From: an uncultured Kordia sp.
GTDB lineage: Bacteria; Bacteroidota; Bacteroidia; Flavobacteriales; Flavobacteriaceae
Assembly (NCBI RefSeq): GCF_947496985.1
Contig: NZ_CANMEZ010000009.1
Location: forward strand, 62,001 to 126,000
Direction: 5' to 3'
Length of the DNA: 64,000 nt
A model generated the notes under the pieces. That model was not told the DNA's origin, made no database searches, and saw only the letters and a program-made list of their open reading frames with translations. Each line of letters opens with the position of its first letter. The stretch's first letter is position 1. Below are positions 34,058-42,049 of the stretch, piece by piece. A program made the position numbers and the translations under genes.

Positions 34058-34873
34058 TTAAATTTCATGAGTTTTATTTGGAACAATTTCTATCATTACT
34101 GTAGTTCCATTTTCTTTGGACGAATCCAATTGATATGTTCCGTTGATAATATGCAACCTACTTTCAATATTTTTCATACCAAGTCCTTTTTTATAAGATG
34201 CTTCGGAAGTATCAAAACCAGTTCCATTATCTTGATATATTAGTTTAATTGATGTTTTTTCTGAATGTAAATTTATATCGATTTCAGTCGCTTTTCCATG
34301 CCGAATAGAATTGTTGATGAGTTCTTGAATGATCCTAAAAAGATTCAATTCGATTAAAGAATTTTCTATAGGATGCGAATCATCTACCGTAGTGAAATCG
34401 ACTTGAACTTTACCCGCCAAATTATAACTGTGTTGTAATTCTCGAATCGTTTCTATCAATCCAAATTCTTCTAAAGTAGGCGGTAATAATTCATGCGATA
34501 TAAAACGTATTGAATCTATGGTTGTATGAATTACAGTTTCGACTTCATCAGTAATTAGCTGAATTTCTTCGTTTTTTTGACCATGTTTTTTAAGCCGACA
34601 AATATTTAAAAAAATAACATTCAGTTTAGATCCAATTTCATCGTGTAAATCTCGTGCAATTCTATTTCTTTCTTTTTCTTGGGTTAAAATGGTTGCATGT
34701 AGTAATTCTTCTTGATGTTTATAATCTAACTTTTGCACACGCATTTGCTCTTTAAGAATCTTTTTTTGAGAGTAATTCACAAAAAGTACAAATGCCATCG
34801 CAAAAGCGAGCATAATTAGTATACCAAAGATGATTAGTATTATAAAATTTTCTTTTTGAAAAATACTTTCCAT
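34058..34873 (-). CDS. sensor histidine kinase, HisKA_3/NarX type, module 2
   Basis: A 271-residue kinase with one TM helix (about 11-33), basic linker, phosphoacceptor His77 in ERNRIARDLHDEIGSKL, then an ATPase domain (QELINNSIRHGKA, DNGTGFD, GLGMKNIESR). The absence of a sensory domain again points to the adjacent multi-TM protein, whose gene overlaps this one by 34 nt. Paralogue of 23094-23846, in the reverse orientation. Confidence 0.93.
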   Translation of the reverse strand: MESIFQKENFIILIIFGILIMLAFAMAFVLFVNYSQKKILKEQMRVQKLDYKHQEELLHATILTQEKERNRIARDLHDEIGSKLNVIFLNICRLKKHGQKNEEIQLITDEVETVIHTTIDSIRFISHELLPPTLEEFGLIETIRELQHSYNLAGKVQVDFTTVDDSHPIENSLIELNLFRIIQELINNSIRHGKATEIDINLHSEKTSIKLIYQDNGTGFDTSEASYKKGLGMKNIESRLHIINGTYQLDSSKENGTTVMIEIVPNKTHEI

Positions 34874-35517
34874 AATCCTATTAAAATTAACAACTGAAAA
34901 AGAATGTTTAATAACGCATTAAAAATCCAAAATATATCATATACTTGCGCATTTTCATAATAAACATTGCTACACATAAATATAAATAAACTTCCTGAGT
35001 AATAGATAAGTACAGCCGAATTGATCAATCGCAAACTTTTTGATACGGTTGGTGCAAATACTTGGTTCTCGATCAAATTATAAAAATACAGAATGGCATA
35101 TCCAATAATAGTTAACTGTACAAACGTTTTGGCATAACTATTAAAAATATAAATGCTTTGTAGCCATGTTGAGTTACACACAATAAAAAGACTTCCTATG
35201 AGTATAAAATACCAAAAATACTTTTTGAAAAAAATGGGTTTGTTCAATAAACTTTTAAAGAAATATGAAAACAAAATAAATTCTCCCAAAGTATATATGT
35301 GTAGTAATGGTAAATTGTTTGAATACCCCAACTTGCTAGCAATTAGAACTATAATTTCAATGCTAAGATTCCAAATTAGATAATAGAATAAACGTTGAAA
35401 CGGAGTATTTAATTTTTTTCGATAAAAAATACATAACGCTACATTAATGCAAAGACAAAGCAAGGCAACATTTGCCGTATGAAAGTAAATACTATGCAAT
35501 GTAACGATAGAATCCAT
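34840..35517 (-). CDS. multi-TM membrane protein, presumed sensor partner of kinase, module 2
   Basis: A 225-residue protein with about seven hydrophobic helices and a C-terminal FFKKK tail. It is similar in size and topology to the 218-residue protein of module 1 (both with a charged KKK loop after the first two helices and a tyrosine/phenylalanine-rich core); sequence identity is modest by eye. The overlap with the kinase start (34 nt) and the gap of 12 nt to the upstream lipoprotein stop indicate one operon. Confidence 0.78.
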   Translation of the reverse strand: MDSIVTLHSIYFHTANVALLCLCINVALCIFYRKKLNTPFQRLFYYLIWNLSIEIIVLIASKLGYSNNLPLLHIYTLGEFILFSYFFKSLLNKPIFFKKYFWYFILIGSLFIVCNSTWLQSIYIFNSYAKTFVQLTIIGYAILYFYNLIENQVFAPTVSKSLRLINSAVLIYYSGSLFIFMCSNVYYENAQVYDIFWIFNALLNILFQLLILIGLWKVFFKKKIL

Positions 35518-35529
35518 TAGTTTAGCTGT

Positions 35530-36075
35530 TTAATTATTTGTAGGATATTCTAAGTTAGGTATATTTTTCGGACAACCATTTGGGCAAGGTCGTGTAAAAT
35601 CAAAATAAGTATATGTTGGATTTTCTTTATGATCTTTTGATTCAAGTACAAACATGATTTCGGTAACAGGTTCACCTTCAATTGGTTTTCTGTTTTCATC
35701 GAGTTTTGGTCTAATAGTATTCATTAAAAATAATTTGTCACTACACACAAATTTACGATGCGCTAAAACTTCTAATAACAAGTCAAAATCTACTTCAGAG
35801 CCATAATTTAATTTATCTTCTTTATCAGGAAATGCTTCTGGAGCTTTTTTATCAAGCGTTTCTTTTACACGATCTATATAATCTTTATACTCAGTTAATC
35901 CTTTTGTTGCTTCAGTGCTACCTATTTTATGAGGCTCGTGCTCATGAGGACATGATAAATCCCAATCTACTACAATTGGTTTGAATGAATTAGTTTCCGC
36001 TTGGGTATGATTACACGATACTAAATAGATGAATGTGATAATTAGTAAGACTGCATATGTAATGGTTGTTTTCAT
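35530..36075 (-). CDS. putative lipoprotein, first gene of module 2
   Basis: A 181-residue protein with a lipoprotein signal and lipobox LVSC (Cys21). The mature part begins with a Cys/His-rich segment (DLSCPHEHEPHKIG) and ends with a second Cys pair (FTRPCPNGCPKNIP). That pattern suggests a metal-binding or disulfide-linked small domain, but no family is recognised. Its position directly upstream of the membrane protein/kinase/regulator genes makes it a candidate periplasmic ligand-binding component of that sensor. Confidence 0.7.
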   Translation of the reverse strand: MKTTITYAVLLIITFIYLVSCNHTQAETNSFKPIVVDWDLSCPHEHEPHKIGSTEATKGLTEYKDYIDRVKETLDKKAPEAFPDKEDKLNYGSEVDFDLLLEVLAHRKFVCSDKLFLMNTIRPKLDENRKPIEGEPVTEIMFVLESKDHKENPTYTYFDFTRPCPNGCPKNIPNLEYPTNN

Positions 36076-36369
36076 GATGATTAAGTTTAAGTTATCAATC
36101 GTTTTCAGAAGAAAGGTAGTGCGTAACTATTTGAAAAAAATAGTTTCAAACTCAAAACAGGTTGAATTACCTAGTAAATGCCGTTAAATCACCTACGTTA
36201 TACATCATAAAAAACACCCAAGTAGTTTAGCTTGATTTCTAAAAACACGCTGTTGCACTCTTATGCAGGATGTTTCTTCTCTTGATATTTGTGCAAACAA
36301 GATCGATCGTTATGGAGTGCAGAACCCATTTAAAAAAACGCATTATTAAATCAATTTAAACTATAAATT

Positions 36370-36750
36370 ATGAGTAATCAAGTAGAAGAAAAAACATTAG
36401 AAAAAGTTGCAGAAAATGCAGTAGTCGCAAAAAATAATGCAGAAGCGTCAGGTACAGCAGGTAAAGCGTCAGGTCAAATAACATTTTCAATGGAAGCTTA
36501 TGAGTATCAAGGGAAACTTCATATTAGAACTAAATCGAGTATGGTTCCTTTAAAATTATACGCTCAAATATACTTAAATGGATTTCCATCAAATCCAAAT
36601 ACTGGATATACTAAAGCTAGTCAAATTAAAAAGACAACCGATGTGTGGAACACTGGATTAGATTGGGGAGTAGGCTATGGTTGTGCTTTAATTATAGACA
36701 CATATGATAGCCCATACACGTACGAGTATGTTTGTAGATACACGACATAA
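36370..36750 (+). CDS. hypothetical small protein, divergent from module 2
   Basis: A 126-residue protein with no signal peptide. The first 35 residues are Ala/Glu/Lys-rich and probably disordered; the remainder is Tyr-, Gly- and Trp-rich beta sequence (MVPLKLYAQIYLNGFPSNPNTGY, then WNTGLDWGVGYGCALI). No family recognised. It is divergent from the module 2 lipoprotein (294 nt apart) and followed by a clear terminator at 36774-36812, so it is a monocistronic, probably well-expressed gene. Module 1 also begins with an unknown soluble protein. Confidence 0.65.
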   Translation: MSNQVEEKTLEKVAENAVVAKNNAEASGTAGKASGQITFSMEAYEYQGKLHIRTKSSMVPLKLYAQIYLNGFPSNPNTGYTKASQIKKTTDVWNTGLDWGVGYGCALIIDTYDSPYTYEYVCRYTT

Positions 36751-36773
36751 TTAAGTGTGGTTTACGGTTTTAT

Positions 36774-36812
36774 AAAAAAACAGCATTTCAAAAAAAGAGA
36801 TGCTGTTTTTTC
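36774..36812 (+). terminator. rho-independent terminator
   Basis: AAAAAACAGCAT (ending 36786) pairs with ATGCTGTTTTTT (36800-36811) across a 13-nt loop, followed by Ts. It lies 25 nt after the stop of 36370-36750 and may also serve the minus-strand gene at 36890-37495. Confidence 0.8.
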
Positions 36813-36889
36813 TATATATAAAAATCGTTTTAAGAATTACTCTGTACAATAGCGCTTGTAATCTTTTATACGTAATGACTTTTAAAAAA

Positions 36890-37495
36890 TCATTTTGCGC
36901 AGTAAATATTATAGTCTTCTACAAGTTTTTTCATATCTCTATATTTGTATTCACCAGATGCAATTCCTTCGGTAACTTCTGGACAATTATTGAAATAGGC
37001 AATCATTTTCTTTTTCCAGCTACTAAATAGACCAATTTTTACAAGTATTGCTTTTTCATCCTCTATTTTTTTTAGAAATAATGTAAAACTTGTTTGTCTT
37101 GAAATATTCCCATTGTTTGGTTGAAAAACACTTCCTTCCCCAATATTTACATTCAAAGGGAAATGTATCCAACTGGTGTCAGCACGAGCGTACAATTTTA
37201 TATCACCATCTACAACAACTTCCATCAATTCGTATGTACGTTTCCATCGAGTTTTTACGTATTCAAATGCTAGTTGAGAATTTTCAAAACCAAAAAAAGT
37301 GATACGCTGTATATTTTCACTTCCCCAAATGTCTGCGTTACTTTTTTTATCAAGTCGAAATTTAATACGGTTCTTTTTTGTAAGACTAGCATACCCTTCT
37401 ATAGTTGTACCGTCTTTGAAAAGTAGTTCGCATTTTTGATTTTGACTAAAAGCGATTCCTGTAAAACAGAGAAAAATGATAATATATTTTAACAT
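36890..37495 (-). CDS. exported hypothetical protein
   Basis: A 201-residue protein with a signal peptide (about 1-17, ending AFSQ). The mature part starts with a Sm-like beta region (CELLFKDGTTIEGYASLTKKNRIKF) and a domain of about 150 residues with a C-terminal CAK. Similar small periplasmic proteins are frequent in flavobacteria; function unknown. It lies 34 nt downstream of murB in the same orientation, perhaps by chance. Confidence 0.65.
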   Translation of the reverse strand: MLKYIIIFLCFTGIAFSQNQKCELLFKDGTTIEGYASLTKKNRIKFRLDKKSNADIWGSENIQRITFFGFENSQLAFEYVKTRWKRTYELMEVVVDGDIKLYARADTSWIHFPLNVNIGEGSVFQPNNGNISRQTSFTLFLKKIEDEKAILVKIGLFSSWKKKMIAYFNNCPEVTEGIASGEYKYRDMKKLVEDYNIYCAK

Positions 37496-37529
37496 AAATG
37501 TACTTTTATAATTTTCAATACTGAGAATA

Positions 37530-38546
37530 CTATATCACATTCACTTCTGCTTCAATAGCAATATTGAATTTATCTAAAACGGACGCTTGTATTTTTTTGG
37601 CTAAAGCCAGAATTTCCGCGCCAGTAGCATTGTCATAATTAACTAAGACTAAGGCTTGATTTTTATGAACGCCAGCGTCTCCAAATCGTTTTCCTTTAAA
37701 ACCGCATTGTTCAATCAACCAACCTGCAGGAACTTTAATTTCAGTATCAGAAATCACATAATGCGGTGCATTAGGATGTTCTTTTTGTAATATATCAAAA
37801 GCAGCTTTCGAAATTACGGGATTCTTAAAGAAACTTCCACTATTGCCAATTTCTTTAGGGTCTGGAAGCTTTCGCTGGCGAATAGCAATGACTGCATCGC
37901 TTACATTTTTAATTGTAGGTTTTGTAATCTGATTACGTTCTAATTCTTGCTGAATAGCTCCGTATGAAGTATTGAGTTTGTGATTTTTTCGAGTTAATTT
38001 AAAAACCACAGATGTAATAATATACTTGCCTTTTACTTCATTTTTAAAAATGGAATTTCGATAGCCAAAATTGCAATCATCACGTTGAAAGACTTTTTGT
38101 TCTTGTGTTTTTATGTCAATTGCTGCACAACTTATAAATGTATCTTTTAACTCTACGCCATAAGCACCAATATTCTGAATAGGCGATGTTCCTACATTTC
38201 CTGGAATCAATGACAAATTTTCAACACCACCAAAATCATTTTCTATACACCAAAGCACAAATTCGTGCCAATTTTCACCAGCTTGAATTTCAACTAATAC
38301 TTCATCTTCAGTAGAAAAAACAACTCTTTTTCCTTTACTATTAATGTGCAATACAGGGATTTCTATATCCTGTGTCAATAACATATTACTTCCGCCACCA
38401 AGTACGAAATAGTTAGAAAATTCCTCTAATTGTAGCGCGACAATGAGTTCAGATATATTTGTAATGGTGATAAAGTTTTTTGCTTTGGTATTAATGCCAA
38501 ACGTATTAAACTTTTTGAGGGAAACATTATGTTGTATTGTAATCAC
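37530..38546 (-). CDS. murB: UDP-N-acetylenolpyruvoylglucosamine reductase
   Basis: A 338-residue FAD enzyme that reduces UDP-GlcNAc-enolpyruvate to UDP-N-acetylmuramate, second committed step of peptidoglycan synthesis. Motifs: FAD-binding VLGGGSNMLL, IPGNVGTSPIQNIGAYG, catalytic Ser in GNSGSFFKNP, and the C-terminal acid in IEAEVNVI. The sequence fits the type I (E. coli-like) form with the YRNSIFKNE loop. It is followed 29 nt upstream by the aminotransferase gene on the same strand. Confidence 0.95.
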   Translation of the reverse strand: MITIQHNVSLKKFNTFGINTKAKNFITITNISELIVALQLEEFSNYFVLGGGSNMLLTQDIEIPVLHINSKGKRVVFSTEDEVLVEIQAGENWHEFVLWCIENDFGGVENLSLIPGNVGTSPIQNIGAYGVELKDTFISCAAIDIKTQEQKVFQRDDCNFGYRNSIFKNEVKGKYIITSVVFKLTRKNHKLNTSYGAIQQELERNQITKPTIKNVSDAVIAIRQRKLPDPKEIGNSGSFFKNPVISKAAFDILQKEHPNAPHYVISDTEIKVPAGWLIEQCGFKGKRFGDAGVHKNQALVLVNYDNATGAEILALAKKIQASVLDKFNIAIEAEVNVI

Positions 38547-38575
38547 GTATAGTTTTATGGTTTTAGTTGAAAAAA

Positions 38576-39766
38576 TTAAGCATTATATTGTTGTAAAGCT
38601 TCTTTTAAAATGTTGACGGAAGCTATTAAATCTTTTTTATTGAGTACATATGCAATTCGAACTTGATTCAATCCAATACCCGGAGTAGAATAAAAACCAG
38701 CCGCCGGAGCTACCATAATTGTTTCACCGTTATGATCAAATTTTTCTAATAACCATTGCGCAAAATCATCTGCGCTTTCTACAGGTAATTCGGCAATACA
38801 GTAAAAAGCTCCTTTTGGATTTGCAACACGTACACCGTCAATTTTTTGTAATTCTGAAACTAAAGTGTTTCTTCGTTCTACGTATTCTTCAATTACATCA
38901 TCAAAATAACTTTTAGGGGTTTCCAATGCAGCTTCACTTGCAATTTGTGCATATGTTGGAGGTGATAAACGTGCTTGTGCAAATTTTAAAGCGGTTGCCA
39001 TAAATGCTTTATTTTTAGAAACAATACAACCAATTCGTGCACCACACATGCTGTAACGTTTGGAAACAGAATCAATTACAATTGCATTTTCTTCCAAACC
39101 AGCTTCTTGCATTACAGAATAATGTTGCAATCCGTCATAAGCAAATTCACGATATACTTCATCGGCAATCAAAAATAAGTCATGCTTTTTTACAATACTA
39201 GCTAGTTTTTGAACCTCTTCTTTTGAATATAAATATCCTGTTGGATTTCCAGGATTACAAATTAAAATTGCTTTCGTTTTTGGAGTAATTAACTTTTCAA
39301 ACTCTTCAATTGGAGGCAATGCAAAATTGTCTTCCATTTTAGAAATTACAGGCACAACTTTTACGCCAGATGCCGTAGAAAAACCATTATAATTTGCATA
39401 AAATGGTTCAGGAATTATTACTTCATCTCCAGCATCCATAATACTTCCAAAAGTGAATAATAAAGCTTCACTTCCGCCAGTAGTTACAATAATATCAGTA
39501 GCAGTTACATGAATATCATTTTTTACATAATATGCTGCAATTTTAGTTCTGTATTCTTCGGAACCTTCTGATCTACTGTATGCTAGGACTTCAAGGTTGT
39601 TGTTTTTAATAGCATCAAGAGCAACCTTTGGGGTTTTAATATCTGGTTGACCGATGTTTAAGTGATATACTTTTGTTCCACGTTTTTTAGCATCTTCTGC
39701 ATAGGGTACCAATTTACGAATTGGCGATTGCGGCATTGCAATTCCTTTATTAGAAATAGTTGGCAT
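38576..39766 (-). CDS. class I/II PLP-dependent aminotransferase
   Basis: A 396-residue aspartate-aminotransferase-fold enzyme. Landmarks: LNIGQPDIKTP, NPGNPTGYLYS, IADEVYREFAYDG, and PLP-binding Lys236 in DSVSKRYSMCGARIG. It probably transfers an amino group between an amino acid such as aspartate, alanine or an aromatic acid and 2-oxoglutarate; the substrate cannot be read from the sequence. It lies directly upstream of murB (29 nt), likely the same transcript. Confidence 0.92.
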   Translation of the reverse strand: MPTISNKGIAMPQSPIRKLVPYAEDAKKRGTKVYHLNIGQPDIKTPKVALDAIKNNNLEVLAYSRSEGSEEYRTKIAAYYVKNDIHVTATDIIVTTGGSEALLFTFGSIMDAGDEVIIPEPFYANYNGFSTASGVKVVPVISKMEDNFALPPIEEFEKLITPKTKAILICNPGNPTGYLYSKEEVQKLASIVKKHDLFLIADEVYREFAYDGLQHYSVMQEAGLEENAIVIDSVSKRYSMCGARIGCIVSKNKAFMATALKFAQARLSPPTYAQIASEAALETPKSYFDDVIEEYVERRNTLVSELQKIDGVRVANPKGAFYCIAELPVESADDFAQWLLEKFDHNGETIMVAPAAGFYSTPGIGLNQVRIAYVLNKKDLIASVNILKEALQQYNA

Positions 39767-39919
39767 ACTGTTAGTTTTTTAGAAACACAAAATTGCAAAA
39801 TATATTTCAAATTTAAGTTATTCTTATAGACATTTTCATCAATGTTAAAAAATGAAAAAATATGCGGTAATTAGTACTGATTTTTGTACCTTTAGTTGTT
39901 ACCAACTCCCTTTATTACT

Positions 39920-41272
39920 TTGATCAGATTTAAAAAACATATCATTTTATTTTTTTTATGTATAGTTAGCTTTGCACAAGCACAATACAAATTTGAAATG
40001 CCCGAAGGAAAAGATAAAGTCACAATTCCGTTTAAGCTTTTAAACAATTTGATTTTAATTCCTGTAGAAGTTAATGGTGTAGAAATGTCTTTTTTATTAG
40101 ATTCAGGAGTAAATAAACCTATTTTATTCAATCTTAATCCTGGCGATTCTCTTGAAATAGAACAACGCGAACGTATAGAACTTCGTGGTTTGGGTTCAGG
40201 AAGTACTATTTCTGCAGTGCGAGCACGTTCTGATTCTTTCAAAATAAAAAACGTAGAAAAAATAGATCTAGAATTGTTTATCATTTTAGATGAAGAAATA
40301 AATATGTCTACACGCTTAGGTGTTCCAGTACATGGAATTATTGGGTATGATGTGTTTAAAGATTTTATTGTTGAAATAAATTATAGTAACTCTAAAATAA
40401 AACTACACAGACCAGAAAGTTATACTTATAAATCGTGTCGAAATTGTGTAGATCTTCCGCTAACTTTTAGGCATAGTAAACCATATATAGATGTAAATGT
40501 TGCTATAGAAAGTGATGAAGAAATTCCTGTAAAGCTGCTGATAGATTCAGGAGGAAGCGATGCATTGTGGCTTTTCGAGGAAGATCAACTAAATATTAGC
40601 GTTCCTGATAAGCACTTTGATGATTTCTTAGGGAAAGGACTAAGTGGTAGTATTTACGGAAAACGATCACGTGTAAAGAAATTTTCTATGGGAGGTTTTT
40701 CATTTAAAAATGCAAAAGTTGCGTTTCCTGATTCTTCTGCTATTGTTTATGTAAAGAATTTTAAAGAACGTAATGGAAGTATTGGCGGTGAAATTTTAAA
40801 ACGTTTCAAAGTTGTATTAGATTATGGAAACAAACGAATTCGTCTTCGAAAAAGTCGCTTCTTTTCTGATCCTTTTAGATATAATATGAGTGGAATTGAT
40901 TTACAACATAATGGAATGCGCTTAGTGTCTGAAGTTGTAAAAAAGAGCAGTGCAACAACACAGTCAGATACAAGTACGCTGAGAAACTCGAACACATTGG
41001 GAGAAGTAAGTATTGTATTTGAACATTACAATAAATTTAGCCTTGTAAAATCATTTGAAGTAGCAGAAGTCCGAGAAAATTCTCCAGCAGGACAAGCAGG
41101 TTTAATCAAAGGTGATATTATTATCTCTATCAATGGACGCTATGTTCACAATTATTCACTTAACAGAGTAACAGGAATGTTAGAGGGAAAAGAAGGTAAA
41201 AAGATACGAATGAAAGTAAATCGTAATAATATCTTATTTGAATTTGAATTCCGACTGAAAGAAGTTCTTTAA
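39920..41272 (+). CDS. exported retropepsin-like aspartic protease with PDZ domain
   Basis: A 450-residue protein from the TTG at 39920, which gives an ideal signal peptide (MIRFKKHIILFFLCIVSFAQAQ); a TTG at 39896 is another possibility and no ATG is available. Two retropepsin-like aspartyl-protease cores follow, each with a DSG triad (MSFLLDSGVN near residue 50 and KLLIDSGGSD near 205). A PDZ domain occupies about 370-450 (VRENSPAGQAGLIKGDIIISING). It is periplasmic or surface-exposed. The two half-domains may form one pseudo-dimeric active site. It stands alone, divergent from the aminotransferase operon. Confidence 0.87.
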   Translation: MIRFKKHIILFFLCIVSFAQAQYKFEMPEGKDKVTIPFKLLNNLILIPVEVNGVEMSFLLDSGVNKPILFNLNPGDSLEIEQRERIELRGLGSGSTISAVRARSDSFKIKNVEKIDLELFIILDEEINMSTRLGVPVHGIIGYDVFKDFIVEINYSNSKIKLHRPESYTYKSCRNCVDLPLTFRHSKPYIDVNVAIESDEEIPVKLLIDSGGSDALWLFEEDQLNISVPDKHFDDFLGKGLSGSIYGKRSRVKKFSMGGFSFKNAKVAFPDSSAIVYVKNFKERNGSIGGEILKRFKVVLDYGNKRIRLRKSRFFSDPFRYNMSGIDLQHNGMRLVSEVVKKSSATTQSDTSTLRNSNTLGEVSIVFEHYNKFSLVKSFEVAEVRENSPAGQAGLIKGDIIISINGRYVHNYSLNRVTGMLEGKEGKKIRMKVNRNNILFEFEFRLKEVL

Positions 41273-41371
41273 ATTTTAGTATTCAGTATTGCAATAAATC
41301 GGTCAATGAATAACTAATAATACTACAATCTATATTTTTTTCTCTATTGCCTTTTTTCTTAAAATCAACAC

Positions 41372-41407
41372 AAAAAAATGCCTCATCAAATTGACAAGGC
41401 ATCTTTT
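41372..41407 (-). terminator. bidirectional terminator
   Basis: ATGCCT (41378-41383) and AGGCAT (41397-41402) form a stem flanked by a 7-A run on the left and TCTTTT on the right. On the minus strand it ends the DUF1573 gene with a T7 tail; on the plus strand it ends the retropepsin gene. Confidence 0.72.
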
Positions 41408-41432
41408 ATAGTTTGTATTTTAATGTAAATGA

Positions 41433-41858
41433 TTAAGATTCGATTTCCGATTTATCTTTCATCATGATACTTTTTCCTTTTGCTGGATCAACAATCTTTC
41501 CTTTAATCTTGATTGCTTTCGTTGGCTCGTCTGCATTAGAATATACTGTGATAGTTTTTCTAATTGGACCAACTCTTTTTGTGTCGTACTTCACTTCAAT
41601 AACACCTGTTTTTCCTGGTAAAATAGGAGCGTCTGGTTTTTTAGGAATTGTACAACCACAACTAGAATATACTCTAGTAATGATTAACGGAGCATCTCCT
41701 GTGTTTGTAAATTCAAAAACACGAACGCCGTCAGCGCCTTTTTCAATGGTTCCGTAATCAATTGTCTCTGTTTTAAACTTGATTTTTGCAGTCTTTTCCT
41801 GTGCGTTTACGGCAAAGGCAAATAAACCAACAAATAATATAGTAACTATTCTTTTCAT
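41433..41858 (-). CDS. DUF1573 secreted protein
   Basis: A 141-residue protein: signal peptide (about 1-19, ending VNAQ), then the DUF1573 Ig-like fold, readable from DYGTIEKGADGVRVFEFTNTGDAPLIIT, the Cys-containing SSCGCTIP motif and VIEVKYDTKRVG. Such proteins are common periplasmic proteins of Bacteroidota with unknown role. Monocistronic, followed by a strong hairpin. Confidence 0.9.
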   Translation of the reverse strand: MKRIVTILFVGLFAFAVNAQEKTAKIKFKTETIDYGTIEKGADGVRVFEFTNTGDAPLIITRVYSSCGCTIPKKPDAPILPGKTGVIEVKYDTKRVGPIRKTITVYSNADEPTKAIKIKGKIVDPAKGKSIMMKDKSEIES

Positions 41859-42012
41859 TATTTCTATTTTTTGTATTACTGTAAAATTACTTACTTATTT
41901 GTAATCTTACAAAATTTGTTTCACAAAATACAAACTAATCTGTATTACCTGCACATATTTAACAATTAAATGCAAAAGTGATAAAACACTTTTTAAATAG
42001 TACAGATATAAG

Positions 42013-42020
42013 TACTTTTG
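42013..42020 (+). promoter_or_regulatory. -7 promoter box of valS
   Basis: TACTTTTG matches TAnnTTTG and lies 29 nt before the ATG of valS at 42050. Because it lies inside the longer open frame that begins at 41978, it supports the shorter start. No good -33 element is visible. Confidence 0.5.
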
Positions 42021-42049
42021 CCAATTATATTACAAAAACAATACCAAAA

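Noticed and set aside
42013-42020. Possibility that valS starts at GTG 41978
   Set aside because: The extra 24 residues have no synthetase character and contain the -7 promoter box; ATG 42050 gives the normal family start.
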